NCBI RefSeq assembly: GCF_000212355.1
Contig: NC_015496.1
Location: 2,760,001 to 2,824,000 of the forward strand
Reading direction: 5' to 3'
DNA from: Dokdonia sp. 4H-3-7-5
GTDB lineage: Bacteria > Bacteroidota > Bacteroidia > Flavobacteriales > Flavobacteriaceae
DNA length: 64,000 nucleotides
Shown: piece by piece, positions 52,202 through 60,505 of the stretch
Layout of the letters: each line of letters opens with the position of its first letter
How positions within the stretch are numbered: the first letter of the stretch is position 1
Notes under the pieces: model-generated
The model's database searches: none
The model's input: the letters and a program-made list of their open reading frames with translations, nothing else
Told to the model about the DNA's origin: nothing
Program-made: the position numbers and the translations under genes

Positions 52202-53004
52202 AGCTGATTATTTATTTGGGTGAAAGATGTTTTTGCTTTCGCGAAAGCGGTCTCATCGACCTCAAAATTACCATACCAGATATAGTCGTAAATATCTGTC
52301 ACTTTTCTGAACTGGTTTCTTAAGTTTAGGTCTTCTATTTCGAATAAATAGTCATGATTTGTTTTCTGTACTTGCCAATCTATAAGATCGTGCTCACTCA
52401 TTTTCTGAAGTACACGTAGATAATAAAAACGGACAGCTAGTCTGTAATTACCAGCAGCAATAGCCTGTTCTATTAATTGGTCAAGGTCTTGTCTCTGTAT
52501 GAGCTCCTCATCATCTGAGAGTAACGTTTCAGGAGCTTTTATTTTTTCCATTAATAAGGAACCGCTATCTATTTTCATAAATAGCCATACAAAGAATACT
52601 AGTAAACCTACAATTAATAAGTAGGGTAGTAGTTCTACTATGACTGCCCAGACACCTGTTGCTTCGTTACCACCAGTAAGCCAGCGTATGAAAGCGTTAT
52701 ATAAGTCATCAATTTTTCTTTTGAAACGTGACCACCAGGTATCTTCTGGAGTCGCTTCTCTATAATTAAATTCGTCGTCTTGTTTGTACTCATCAAGACT
52801 ATTTTCAGAGATGGGAAGCGGTATTACTGTTCCCTCATCATAAGAAACAATACCACGAGGATCATGATAGGTGTTTTCGGGATAGATTACTTTCTCTTCA
52901 ACGATTTCCTCAGTAGTAGTTTCTTCTTGAGTTTTTTGTATAGCGGTAGCTTTCGCGCAAAGCGAACATAGAAACAGCATACATAGCAACCACAGTTTAT
53001 GCAT
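52198..53004 (-). CDS. DUF4129-like membrane protein
   Basis: 268 residues. A signal peptide (MHKLWLLCMLFLCSLCAKAT), an acidic Pro/Thr linker, one membrane helix (VELLPYLLIVGLLVFFVWLF, about 127-146) and a helical cytoplasmic domain (LDQLIEQAIAAGNYRLAVRF). Two palindrome-related sites: a degenerate copy in the signal peptide (encoding CAKA, 52949-52965) and a perfect one at the C-terminus (52235-52248, ETAFAKAKTS). Third gene of the MoxR cluster in reading order. Confidence 0.75.
   Translation of the reverse strand: MHKLWLLCMLFLCSLCAKATAIQKTQEETTTEEIVEEKVIYPENTYHDPRGIVSYDEGTVIPLPISENSLDEYKQDDEFNYREATPEDTWWSRFKRKIDDLYNAFIRWLTGGNEATGVWAVIVELLPYLLIVGLLVFFVWLFMKIDSGSLLMEKIKAPETLLSDDEELIQRQDLDQLIEQAIAAGNYRLAVRFYYLRVLQKMSEHDLIDWQVQKTNHDYLFEIEDLNLRNQFRKVTDIYDYIWYGNFEVDETAFAKAKTSFTQINNQL
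52235..52248. repeat. Iterated palindrome in the DUF4129-like gene
   Basis: Perfect 14-base copy; read AFAKA. Confidence 0.95.
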
Positions 53005-53938
53005 TAGTGCTGCCTATATTGTTTATCTGACCAAGACTTCCCGTTTGATTTTTACGCTCGTTAAGGTTAAAATAAATGAAGTTTGTAGAGATAGCGAGTA
53101 TAGTGTATAAGATATAGTTCATTGCAGATGCAAGAACCTGCAACACAAGATAAACGTTATCAAAAAGTGCTGCTGGATCACCCATAGAACCAGATTGTAC
53201 ACTAGTTATGGTCTTAATAAGCGTATAAATAACCACGGGAACTTGAAAAACAAAACCTATTACACCTATTAAAAAACCAATGATGATAAGTGTTATAAAC
53301 GTCATCCACCATTCATTTTTAATCAAGCTTGAACTTTCTTTTATAGCTTCCTTTATGCTAAGTTTCTTGTCTATAAGTGCAGGAAAGATGACACTTAGCT
53401 TTACATACACATAAAGTAATGGAAAGATAGCTAGTATGACAACCAAGACACCTACCGCCTCAGATCCCGTAGCAAATATGGCGCCACCTAATACAACTGG
53501 AACTAACGCTACTACTAGCACAATTAATAAGTTTGTAAAACCTAATCCTAAAAAAGTGCCAGTCTTGGATTTAATGGTATCTACCACTGCAGTAGTGTCT
53601 GGAATGTCACCTCCAGCGATGTATGCTTTAATATATTCAGAAACACTTCCATAAAGCATTGAGTTGTAAATAATACCTACAATGGCAAGACATACAACCG
53701 ATATAAAGAAACTACTCATATCTGATCCGTCACCAAAACTTGTTAAGAAGTTTGCGCCTGCCGTAGCGTTGGTATAGAATCCTACAGCAACTATGAGGAG
53801 AATAAAAGGGATAGCACACGTGCGCACAAGTACACTAAGAAGTGGTTTTGCATTACGGCGTAAAAAGGTGAATGTATCACTTATTATCTGGCCAAGTTCA
53901 CGCTGTTTTCTAAATTCCACTAGTTTAGTTAAGGTCAT
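52997..53938 (-). CDS. Six-helix membrane protein of the MoxR cluster
   Basis: 313 residues. A basic start (MTLTKLVEFRKQRELGQIIS) leads into about six hydrophobic segments: PLLSVLVRTCAIPFILLIVA, FISVVCLAIVGIIYNSML, FTNLLIVLVVALVPVVLGGA, AVGVLVVILAIFPLLYVYV, FITLIIIGFLIGVIGFVFQ and an end LQVLASAMNYILYTILAIS. Related to glycerophosphoryl-type membrane families of unknown role. Three bases after the SpoIIM-like gene and overlapping the next by eight. Confidence 0.75.
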   Translation of the reverse strand: MTLTKLVEFRKQRELGQIISDTFTFLRRNAKPLLSVLVRTCAIPFILLIVAVGFYTNATAGANFLTSFGDGSDMSSFFISVVCLAIVGIIYNSMLYGSVSEYIKAYIAGGDIPDTTAVVDTIKSKTGTFLGLGFTNLLIVLVVALVPVVLGGAIFATGSEAVGVLVVILAIFPLLYVYVKLSVIFPALIDKKLSIKEAIKESSSLIKNEWWMTFITLIIIGFLIGVIGFVFQVPVVIYTLIKTITSVQSGSMGDPAALFDNVYLVLQVLASAMNYILYTILAISTNFIYFNLNERKNQTGSLGQINNIGSTNA

Positions 53939-53941
53939 TAA

Positions 53942-54934
53942 TTATAGATTTTCAAGATTAGGAACAAGCGCTAGTCTAGCAGCTTCTTCTTTATGTTTTT
54001 TAATAGGGTAGTACACGTAATAAAATATGATTAAAGCGAGGGAGCTAGCAATAATTACTATAGCAAGCCAGTCTGGCATTTCTGTGTGTCGTGTTACAAA
54101 CCCTTCTAGAAAGCCTGCTATTACAAAAAGAGGTATGGTGCTTACAACGATTTTGAGACCATTTTTCATTCCTCTTTTAAAAGATTCTAGGCGTGTGTAT
54201 GTTTGAGGAAATAAAATAGAATTACCTAGCACCATGCCTGCGCATCCTGCTATGATTATGACTGAGATTTCTATAGTACCATGTATCCATATAGTACGCA
54301 CAGATTCCCAACCTACGCCTTGCTCAAAAAAGAAGTATTGAAAACTGCCCAGCATGATAGCGTTGCGCATAATGATATATAAAGAGCCTATAGTTAAGAA
54401 GATCCCGTAGACAAAAGCCATCAACGCAACTTTTATATTGTTAATGGTAATTCCTAAAAACATATTGAGCTCTCCTTGTTTTTTATAAACACCCATTGGG
54501 TCGCCTTTCTCAATATTACTAAGAGTCATATTGACATAACCATCACCCATAATGCCCCTTACAAAAGAGCCATCATTTGCAGCGCTGTAAGCACCTATAA
54601 TACTAAACAGTAAAAAAGTTAAGAAAGCTATAAGCAATTGTCGCTGGTAGCGATACATAATAAGTGGGAACTCCTCGGTAAAGAATGTTATAAAGCGCTT
54701 GCTTGACTCCCGCTTTGTCTTATAAATGATTTGATGAGACTGAGAGGCGAGGTGATTTAAATACTCTAGCGTCTTACTTTGAGGATAAAATGTTTGTGCA
54801 TAACTAAGGTGATCTGTCACTTCCATGTAAAGATTAGATAGCTCATCTGGATGAATCTGATCTTTGTTGACCAGAACACTTTCAAATGTTAACCATTTAT
54901 CCTTATTTTGCTTGACAAAAGCAGCCTCACGCAT
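53942..54934 (-). CDS. Stage II sporulation protein M-like membrane protein (SpoIIM family)
   Basis: 330 residues from ATG 54934 (MREAAFVKQNKDKWLTFESV); the frame extends 39 codons further but into the divergent RDD gene. The C-terminal half has five or six membrane helices in the SpoIIM/DUF95 pattern: FLGITINNIKVALMAFVYGI, WESVRTIWIHGTIEISVII and LVIAGFLEGFVTRHTEMP. Not sporulation-related here; such genes occur in MoxR clusters across phyla. First gene of the operon. Confidence 0.85.
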   Translation of the reverse strand: MREAAFVKQNKDKWLTFESVLVNKDQIHPDELSNLYMEVTDHLSYAQTFYPQSKTLEYLNHLASQSHQIIYKTKRESSKRFITFFTEEFPLIMYRYQRQLLIAFLTFLLFSIIGAYSAANDGSFVRGIMGDGYVNMTLSNIEKGDPMGVYKKQGELNMFLGITINNIKVALMAFVYGIFLTIGSLYIIMRNAIMLGSFQYFFFEQGVGWESVRTIWIHGTIEISVIIIAGCAGMVLGNSILFPQTYTRLESFKRGMKNGLKIVVSTIPLFVIAGFLEGFVTRHTEMPDWLAIVIIASSLALIIFYYVYYPIKKHKEEAARLALVPNLENL

Positions 54935-54969
54935 ATACCCTATGTTATAGAGGTAAAGAAAAAGAATAT

Positions 54970-55695
54970 ATGGATAACTTTCAAATAGAAACCGCTCAAA
55001 ATGTAAGTATTTATCAGAATGTTGCGAGCATAGGCGATCGCATTCTTGCATATCTAATTGATGGATTGATTTTGATAGCTTATTGGATTCTTTCTTTGTT
55101 TTTGATTGCGCAATTTGGTTTAGACTCGCAGTCTATGGGTGATATATGGGTGTACTATATGGTATTAGGATTGCCCATTTTCTTATATTTTATTCTTTTT
55201 GAAACATTTTGGGATGGTAAAACACCAGGGAAAGCAGCAATGAAACTAAGAGTGGTAAAACTAGATGGTTCAAAACCAGGTTTTGGAAGCTATTTTGTGC
55301 GATGGATTATGCGCATTATTGATATCGCGGGTTCCTCTGGAGGAATTGCCGTTGTAAGTATCTTAATAAGTGAGAAAGGACAGCGCTTAGGAGATATGGC
55401 AGCTGGAACTACCGTAATAACAGAAAAGAAACGCGTGCGTCTTTCTGATAGTCTCATAGTAGATATTCCTGTAGATTATATACCTACCTATCCTCAAGTA
55501 ACGGTATTTAATGACAAAGATGTGCAGCTTATTAAGACGCTATTCTTAAATGCTAAGCGTAATGGTAATCACAATGTTATTGTAAAACTAGCAGATAGAC
55601 TCAGGGAGAAAATGGATGTAACTACTCCAGACGAGAATAATATTCAATTTGTAGAGCGCGTCCTCGCAGATTATAATTACTACACACAGCAATAA
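54970..55695 (+). CDS. RDD-family membrane protein
   Basis: 241 residues. RDD domain (about 16-150) with helices ILAYLIDGLILIAYWILSLF and YYMVLGLPIFLYFILFETFW, and the signature DGKTPGKAAMKLRVV. A soluble tail with helical KDVQLIKTLFLNAKRNGNHN. Some RDD proteins are Na+/H+ antiporters. Divergent from the SpoIIM operon with only 35 bases between starts. One-base overlap with the next gene. Confidence 0.85.
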   Translation: MDNFQIETAQNVSIYQNVASIGDRILAYLIDGLILIAYWILSLFLIAQFGLDSQSMGDIWVYYMVLGLPIFLYFILFETFWDGKTPGKAAMKLRVVKLDGSKPGFGSYFVRWIMRIIDIAGSSGGIAVVSILISEKGQRLGDMAAGTTVITEKKRVRLSDSLIVDIPVDYIPTYPQVTVFNDKDVQLIKTLFLNAKRNGNHNVIVKLADRLREKMDVTTPDENNIQFVERVLADYNYYTQQ

Positions 55696-56303
55696 TGGAG
55701 ATTACTACAATTATTGATATTCTAGGTACTATCTCCTTTGCAATATCTGGTGCGCTTACGGCTATGCGTAAAAAAATGGATGTTTTTGGGATTCTTATTA
55801 TTGCGCTTGTCACCTCTGTAGGTGGTGGTACCCTAAGAGATATACTTATAGGTAAAACGCCTGTAAGCTGGATGCTAAATATGACGTTTGTTTATGTGAT
55901 ATTTATAGCAACAATCATCGCTATTATTTTTAGAAGTCAGCTTAAGTATGTGAGGCGTTCTCTATTCTTGTTTGATACGATAGGTATTGCTTTATACACC
56001 ATTGCAGGAGCTCAAATAGCAAGTGCGGCAGGGCTGCATCCTGTAATATGTATTGTGCTAGGTACTATTTCTGCCTGTTTTGGAGGTGTGCTACGCGATA
56101 TATTATGTAATGAAATTCCTGTGATTTTTCATAAGGAGATATATGCAACCGTATGTATACTAGGAGGAAGTATTTATTTGTCACTTGAAACTTCTGGCTT
56201 ACCTAAAGTATATGCGATGCTTATTGCAGGCAGTATTACTATTCTTATAAGAACACTTGCAGTAGTAAAGAAATGGAGCTTACCTAGTGTTTATAGAAAA
56301 TAG
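55695..56303 (+). CDS. TRIC-type (UPF0126/YicG) membrane protein
   Basis: 202 residues, two repeats of three helices: FAISGALTAMRKKMDVFGIL, VTSVGGGTLRDILIGKTPV and again LGTISACFGGVLRDILCNEI. The GGxxRD motifs are the trimeric intracellular cation channel signature; the E. coli relatives are called YicG/YadS. Starts on the RDD stop (TAATG). Ion selectivity not deducible. Confidence 0.9.
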   Translation: MEITTIIDILGTISFAISGALTAMRKKMDVFGILIIALVTSVGGGTLRDILIGKTPVSWMLNMTFVYVIFIATIIAIIFRSQLKYVRRSLFLFDTIGIALYTIAGAQIASAAGLHPVICIVLGTISACFGGVLRDILCNEIPVIFHKEIYATVCILGGSIYLSLETSGLPKVYAMLIAGSITILIRTLAVVKKWSLPSVYRK

Positions 56304-56314
56304 CAAGCATAAAA

Positions 56315-56344
56315 AAAAGGTTTCTGCGCTAGCAAAAACCTTTT
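56315..56344 (+). terminator. Terminator of the RDD-TRIC operon
   Basis: AAAAGGTTT / AAACCTTTT stem with a 12-base inner part containing GCGCTAGC; a T-tract follows. Confidence 0.75.
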
Positions 56345-56551
56345 AAAACCTAATAGACTCTTTAGAAAACAGGTTTAAAATATTTTAAAGGCTAATTCAA
56401 ATAATTTATAAAACCAAATGTTAGTTCCAGTATTGAGACTACAGTATATACACATAGACGAGAAAAAGTGAGCAAAGTTTCAAGACAAGGATTGAATTAA
56501 CAATTTTTTAACCTCGGAAGGCTCATTTGGCCTGAATAATGTCCAAAAATA

Positions 56552-56580
56552 AAATCCCGAGACTCGAGTTCTCGGGATTT
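56552..56580. terminator. Orphan terminator
   Basis: An 11-base perfect stem (AAATCCCGAGA and complement) with loop CTCGAGT and flanking A/T tracts, 208 bases beyond the TRIC terminator and 136 bases before the next start. It is either a back-up terminator or the end of an unrecognised small RNA. Confidence 0.75.
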
Positions 56581-56716
56581 CTTTGCTAGGTATCGTTTTT
56601 AATAAACACTAACCATCAAAACGAATTAAAAACGTTCCTAACAAATAAGTTAACTTATTCTATAGACGGTTTAATTGAGTTAACGTTACACCATAATTAT
56701 TATTTAACTTTACCTT

Positions 56717-57100
56717 ATGTTAAAAGCAACCATGGTTATAGGCGCTTCATTGAAGCCTCAGAGATATTCGCACAGCGCTATTATACGTTTAGACGCTCTA
56801 GACATTCCGGTAATTGCCGTAGGGTTGAGAGAAGGAAGAGTAGGCACTACAGATATTGTAACATTTGACACTGCAGTGGCACAATTAAACACCTTCAAAG
56901 AAGATACAGACACGGTAACTTTATATCTGAATCCACAGCGTCAAGAGGAGTATTATGATTTTATCATAGACCTCAACCCGAGGCGTGTGATTTTTAATCC
57001 AGGAACAGATAATCCTTTATTTGCTGCCAAATTACAATCAAAAGGTATTCTCACAGAATCTGCTTGTACCCTTGTAATGCTCGCTACTGGTCAATATTGA
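56717..57100 (+). CDS. CoA-binding domain protein
   Basis: 127 residues, single Rossmann CoA-binding domain (YccU-like): MVIGASLKPQRYSHSAII, VIAVGLREGRVGT, TVTLYLNPQRQEEYYDFII, RRVIFNPGTDNPLFAA, and SACTLVMLATGQY at the end. No catalytic partner domain. Role in CoA sensing or protein acylation is unproven. Single gene; an 18-base palindrome lies just past its stop. Confidence 0.88.
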   Translation: MLKATMVIGASLKPQRYSHSAIIRLDALDIPVIAVGLREGRVGTTDIVTFDTAVAQLNTFKEDTDTVTLYLNPQRQEEYYDFIIDLNPRRVIFNPGTDNPLFAAKLQSKGILTESACTLVMLATGQY

Positions 57101-57119
57101 GACTAGGCTTTTTTTAATC

Positions 57120-57137
57120 ACGCTTTCGCGAAAGCGT
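57120..57137. repeat. Iterated palindrome, intergenic copy
   Basis: Perfect 18-base ACGCTTTCGCGAAAGCGT between the convergent CoA-binding and symporter genes. Confidence 0.95.
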
Positions 57138-57142
57138 ACCTA

Positions 57143-58576
57143 TTATTTTTTAATAATAAGCAGTCCTAAGAACGTTAAGGCACCATTCAAGATCAAAATA
57201 AAGAAGCCAAATTCAAACCCAACCGTTGAAGCAAAAGCGCTTATAAAGTAGGCTAGAATAGGCGAAGCTATCGCAACGACAGGGACATACTTGTCGTTTA
57301 CATTCCACTTTGTAAATAAGCCGAAGGCATAAAGTCCTAATAGCGGACCGTAAGTATATCCGGCAAAGGTGAAGAGTTTTGCAATTACCGTAGCATCTGC
57401 AATTACATATTTAAATATGATGATTACAAGTATAAGCACTATAGACATAGCGATGTGTATGCGCTTGCGTATGGCAACTTGTTTGATGGCGTCGTATTTC
57501 TTTTCAATCTCTAATATGTCTATACTAAAAGAAGTAGTAAGTGATGTAAGGGCGCTGTCTGCACTAGAATATGCTGCAGCAATTAGTCCTAGTAAGAAAA
57601 CAATTGCAAGCCCTATTCCTAAACCGCTATTTACGGCAATAGTAGGAAAGAGTTCATCTTTATGTGCATCGATGCCATTTTGAGAAGCATATACTGTAAG
57701 TAGTAAACCTAAAGCAAGAAAAACGAGATTTACAATAGTAAGCACGATGGTAAACCAGAACATATTTTTTTGTGCGTCTCCTAGGTTTCTACAGGTAAGA
57801 TTTTTTTGCATCATATCTTGATCAAGTCCTGTCATTACAATAGAAATGAAAGCCCCAGATAAGAATTGCTTTACAAAGAAGTCGCCGCTTTTCCAATCGT
57901 CAAAAAAGAAAATCTGACTCATGTCACTTTCAGAGATCAGGTTCACTACGGCACTAGCATTCAATCCCATCTCGTCACTTACAAAGTAAATAGCAACACC
58001 TACCGCGATGAGCATAAAGAGTGTCTGTAAGGTATCTGTCCATACAATTGTTTTGATACCTGCTTTAAAGGTGTATAGCCAAATTAGAAGTATAGTAATC
58101 GTTACGGTTACAAAAAACGGAACACCCATCTCATCAAAAACAAGTAATTGCAATACGTTTGCTACTAAGTATAGTCTAAAACTCGCGCCTATAATTCTGC
58201 TTAATAAGAAAAAAGAAGCTCCCGTTTTATAAGAGTACATACCAAATCTTCCTTCAAGATAAGTATAAATGGAGGTAAGGTTTAGTTTATAGTATAGTGG
58301 TAGTAATACAAGACTTATCACAGCATAACCCACAGTGTACCCAAGTACGACTTGAAAATAACTAAAATTAGAAGCTTCAATCCATCCAGGTACAGAAATA
58401 AAGGTAACTCCAGATAGTGAGGCACCTATCATCCCAAAAGCGACAAGGTACCAAGGGGATTGCTTTCCTGCTTTAAAAAAATCTGTGTTAGAATCTCCTC
58501 TACTTGTAAGGAAACTTATAAGCATTAAGATACCGAAGTATCCTCCAATGAGAAATAAAATATGAATGGGTTGCAT
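57143..58576 (-). CDS. Sodium:solute symporter
   Basis: 477 residues, about 13 membrane helices. MIGASLSGVTFISVPGWIEA, LLPLYYKLNLTSIYTYLEGR, GLDQDMMQKNLTCRN and AAAYSSADSALTSLTTSFSI are typical of the SSS family (the Na+ site Ser/Thr residues lie in the last). Substrate may be a sugar, proline or pantothenate; not decided. Minus-strand gene by itself, stop six bases from a palindrome copy. Confidence 0.9.
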   Translation of the reverse strand: MQPIHILFLIGGYFGILMLISFLTSRGDSNTDFFKAGKQSPWYLVAFGMIGASLSGVTFISVPGWIEASNFSYFQVVLGYTVGYAVISLVLLPLYYKLNLTSIYTYLEGRFGMYSYKTGASFFLLSRIIGASFRLYLVANVLQLLVFDEMGVPFFVTVTITILLIWLYTFKAGIKTIVWTDTLQTLFMLIAVGVAIYFVSDEMGLNASAVVNLISESDMSQIFFFDDWKSGDFFVKQFLSGAFISIVMTGLDQDMMQKNLTCRNLGDAQKNMFWFTIVLTIVNLVFLALGLLLTVYASQNGIDAHKDELFPTIAVNSGLGIGLAIVFLLGLIAAAYSSADSALTSLTTSFSIDILEIEKKYDAIKQVAIRKRIHIAMSIVLILVIIIFKYVIADATVIAKLFTFAGYTYGPLLGLYAFGLFTKWNVNDKYVPVVAIASPILAYFISAFASTVGFEFGFFILILNGALTFLGLLIIKK

Positions 58577-58663
58577 ACATGAATCGTTAGGTCATACGAA
58601 TATAGCCTTTTGATAAATAATTGCAGATTGTAAGAATAAAATTATCTAGATAATTACTACGCA

Positions 58664-59899
58664 CTACTCATAGCGCAATGACTCTACTGGATCGAGTTTA
58701 GCAGCTTTTATAGCAGGAAATAATCCAGATAGAATTGCAATCACAAAAGTGATAATAGTAGCCGCAATGATTGCTCCCCAGGGAGTTGTAAATACAAAAC
58801 CGGCAACAGAGGCTATTAGTGCTCCTATACTTATACCAAGTATGATTCCTAGAAGTCCGCCTAGTTGCCCTACGATAATCGCTTCATAAAGAAATTGTGC
58901 AGCAATTACAGATTTTTTTGCGCCTAGCGCTTTCCTTACACCTATCTCACGTGTACGCTCTGTTACAGAAACTAGCATAATATTCATAAGGGCAATACAT
59001 GAACCAAAAATGGTGATAATACTAATTACCCAGGCTGCAACACCTAATACACCAGTAATCTCACTAATCTGATTAATCAGGTCATCACTACGTCCTATAC
59101 CAAAGTTATTTTCTTCTACAGGGGAGAGACCGCGTATGTTTCTAAAGGTTAAGATCGCTTCTTCCTCAGCACTATCTATATACTCGGCATCTTCTACCAT
59201 TACACTCACATTGTAATTGATATTAGCTTGTGTAAACATGGTTCTTGCTACTTGTATCGGGATAAGTACTCGTAAATCTTGATTATTCCCAAAGGTGGCA
59301 CCCTTTTCCTCAAGCATCCCAATCACGTTAAATTTAGTACCCCGTATACTTATCGTTTTTCCTATAGGGTTATCATTCTTAAAGATATTTTTATAAAAAT
59401 CACTTCCTAGTATACACACTCGGGTATTATTGTCTACGTCAAAAGAAGTGAAGTTTCTTCCTTTTTCTAGCTTGAGCCCAGAGTTGTTTAAAAAGTTCTC
59501 ATTAACACCAACTACGCTTGCTTCTGGATCTGTTTTATCATTTTCATACTTCACCTCAGCACTTCGTGTTCCTTGAAAAGAGATAGCCGTAAGCGCAGTA
59601 GGATAATTGTATTGTTCTGTAAATTCCTTTACTTGACGATAGCCTATAATCGGGTTTATGACTTGCTTTTCATCAGAGCGCCTAGAGGTAAACTCATAAC
59701 GTTGTAAGTTAAATGTATTACTTCCCATACTTGCAAAATCTGAGCTTATTGTATTCTCAAGCGCCTTTACAAGGCTAAGTATACCTACTAAAGCCGTAAT
59801 TCCTATCGCAATAATAAAAACGGTTAAGACAGTTCTAAGAAGCTGACTTTTGATACTATCAAAGGCAATACGAAGATTCTCGCGGAAGAGTGAAAACAT
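58664..59899 (-). CDS. ABC transporter permease, MacB/FtsX type
   Basis: 411 residues. One N-terminal helix (LLRTVLTVFIIAIGITALVG), a periplasmic MacB-like domain (about 45-260), and three C-terminal helices with the FtsX signature MLVSVTERTREIGVRKALGA and the late AAKLDPVESLRYE. It usually works with an ATPase and a membrane-fusion protein, which are not next to it in the window. Exported cargo unknown. Confidence 0.9.
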   Translation of the reverse strand: MFSLFRENLRIAFDSIKSQLLRTVLTVFIIAIGITALVGILSLVKALENTISSDFASMGSNTFNLQRYEFTSRRSDEKQVINPIIGYRQVKEFTEQYNYPTALTAISFQGTRSAEVKYENDKTDPEASVVGVNENFLNNSGLKLEKGRNFTSFDVDNNTRVCILGSDFYKNIFKNDNPIGKTISIRGTKFNVIGMLEEKGATFGNNQDLRVLIPIQVARTMFTQANINYNVSVMVEDAEYIDSAEEEAILTFRNIRGLSPVEENNFGIGRSDDLINQISEITGVLGVAAWVISIITIFGSCIALMNIMLVSVTERTREIGVRKALGAKKSVIAAQFLYEAIIVGQLGGLLGIILGISIGALIASVAGFVFTTPWGAIIAATIITFVIAILSGLFPAIKAAKLDPVESLRYE

Positions 59900-60024
59900 A
59901 TTTTTAGATCAGAATTGGTTGGAACAATTTACAATAAGACTATCAAGTGGTCAAAACGTTACCATTATTTCTAGATTCTTTTTTGTTTTAGCTTTTAGGA
60001 GCGTATTAAGTTCTGTGTATTTGC

Positions 60025-60108
60025 TAGCGTTTCCTCCCGCTTTCCGTTGCAATTCCTCAGCATGGCCACGCCATTGCTTGCGGGATTTACACTACAATCG
60101 GGGCTATA
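60025..60108 (-). repeat. Folded intergenic repeat of a type common in flavobacteria
   Basis: Read on the minus strand it begins ATAGCCCCGATTGTAG and contains ATCCCGC ... AAAGCGGGAGG. CCCGC/GCGGG (60036-60040 with 60080-60084) and GCAAT/ATTGC (60049-60053 with 60073-60077) form nested stems. From memory, intergenic elements with a TAGCCCCGAT start and an AGCGGGA end are abundant in Flavobacteriaceae. Identity is memory-based; the folding is visible. Confidence 0.6.
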
Positions 60109-60323
60109 GAGCATTGTTTTTGCGTAGCGACTCACATGAGTAAAAGAGAATGAAATAAGAAGTCTTGTCAAAGTTTCAAAATCTTGCTCGCAACCCCTCA
60201 TTTTTTAAGATATTTGTGCAATGCCGTTTGCTACCGTTGCTATTGAGCTTACAGTAATTTTTCTGTAAACAACACCTCGGTAATTATTTATATCAAATAG
60301 CTTTTGGTGAGTGTTTATCACGT

Positions 60324-60333
60324 TTTCGCGAAA
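60324..60333. repeat. Iterated palindrome core upstream of hisS
   Basis: TTTCGCGAAA core with diverged arms, intergenic. Confidence 0.85.
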
Positions 60334-60505
60334 GTGTAAAACAGATACTTATCTCTAAAAATCTATTTCTTTGATGAGAGAGTCATGAAAATGGAAGCAA
60401 GAGTAATTACCTCTAGCATAATTAAAATTTAAGGTGATATTCTAAAAGAATCAATTGCCAGATTACCAAAATAAAAACGTAAAGGATTAACGTCTAACAT
60501 ATAAT

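Larger units (their letters stand above)
56304..56716. other. 413-base intergenic region with two hairpins
   Basis: Contains the terminator of the TRIC gene (56315-56344) and a second, stronger one (56552-56580) that ends no gene I recognise. Between them I see only a 17-codon frame (56419 on, not convincing) and no tRNA. The rest before 56717 is A/T-rich upstream sequence of the CoA-binding gene. Confidence 0.6.
59900..60505. other. 606-base intergenic region with a structured repeat and a palindrome variant
   Basis: No convincing gene. It holds a G+C-rich folded element (60025-60108), a degenerate copy of the iterated palindrome (60324-60333) and A/T-rich sequence before hisS. A short frame on the minus strand (59995-60201) is an accident of the folded element. 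Confidence 0.65.

Noticed and set aside
53942-54934. Sporulation locus
   Set aside because: SpoIIM-family membrane proteins occur widely in MoxR clusters of non-sporulating bacteria; no other sporulation gene is present.
56419-56472. 17-codon frame before the orphan terminator
   Set aside because: Too short, no promoter match and no distinctive composition.
59995-60201. 68-codon minus-strand frame in the gap before hisS
   Set aside because: It runs through the folded repeat, has no initiation context and no protein-like composition.
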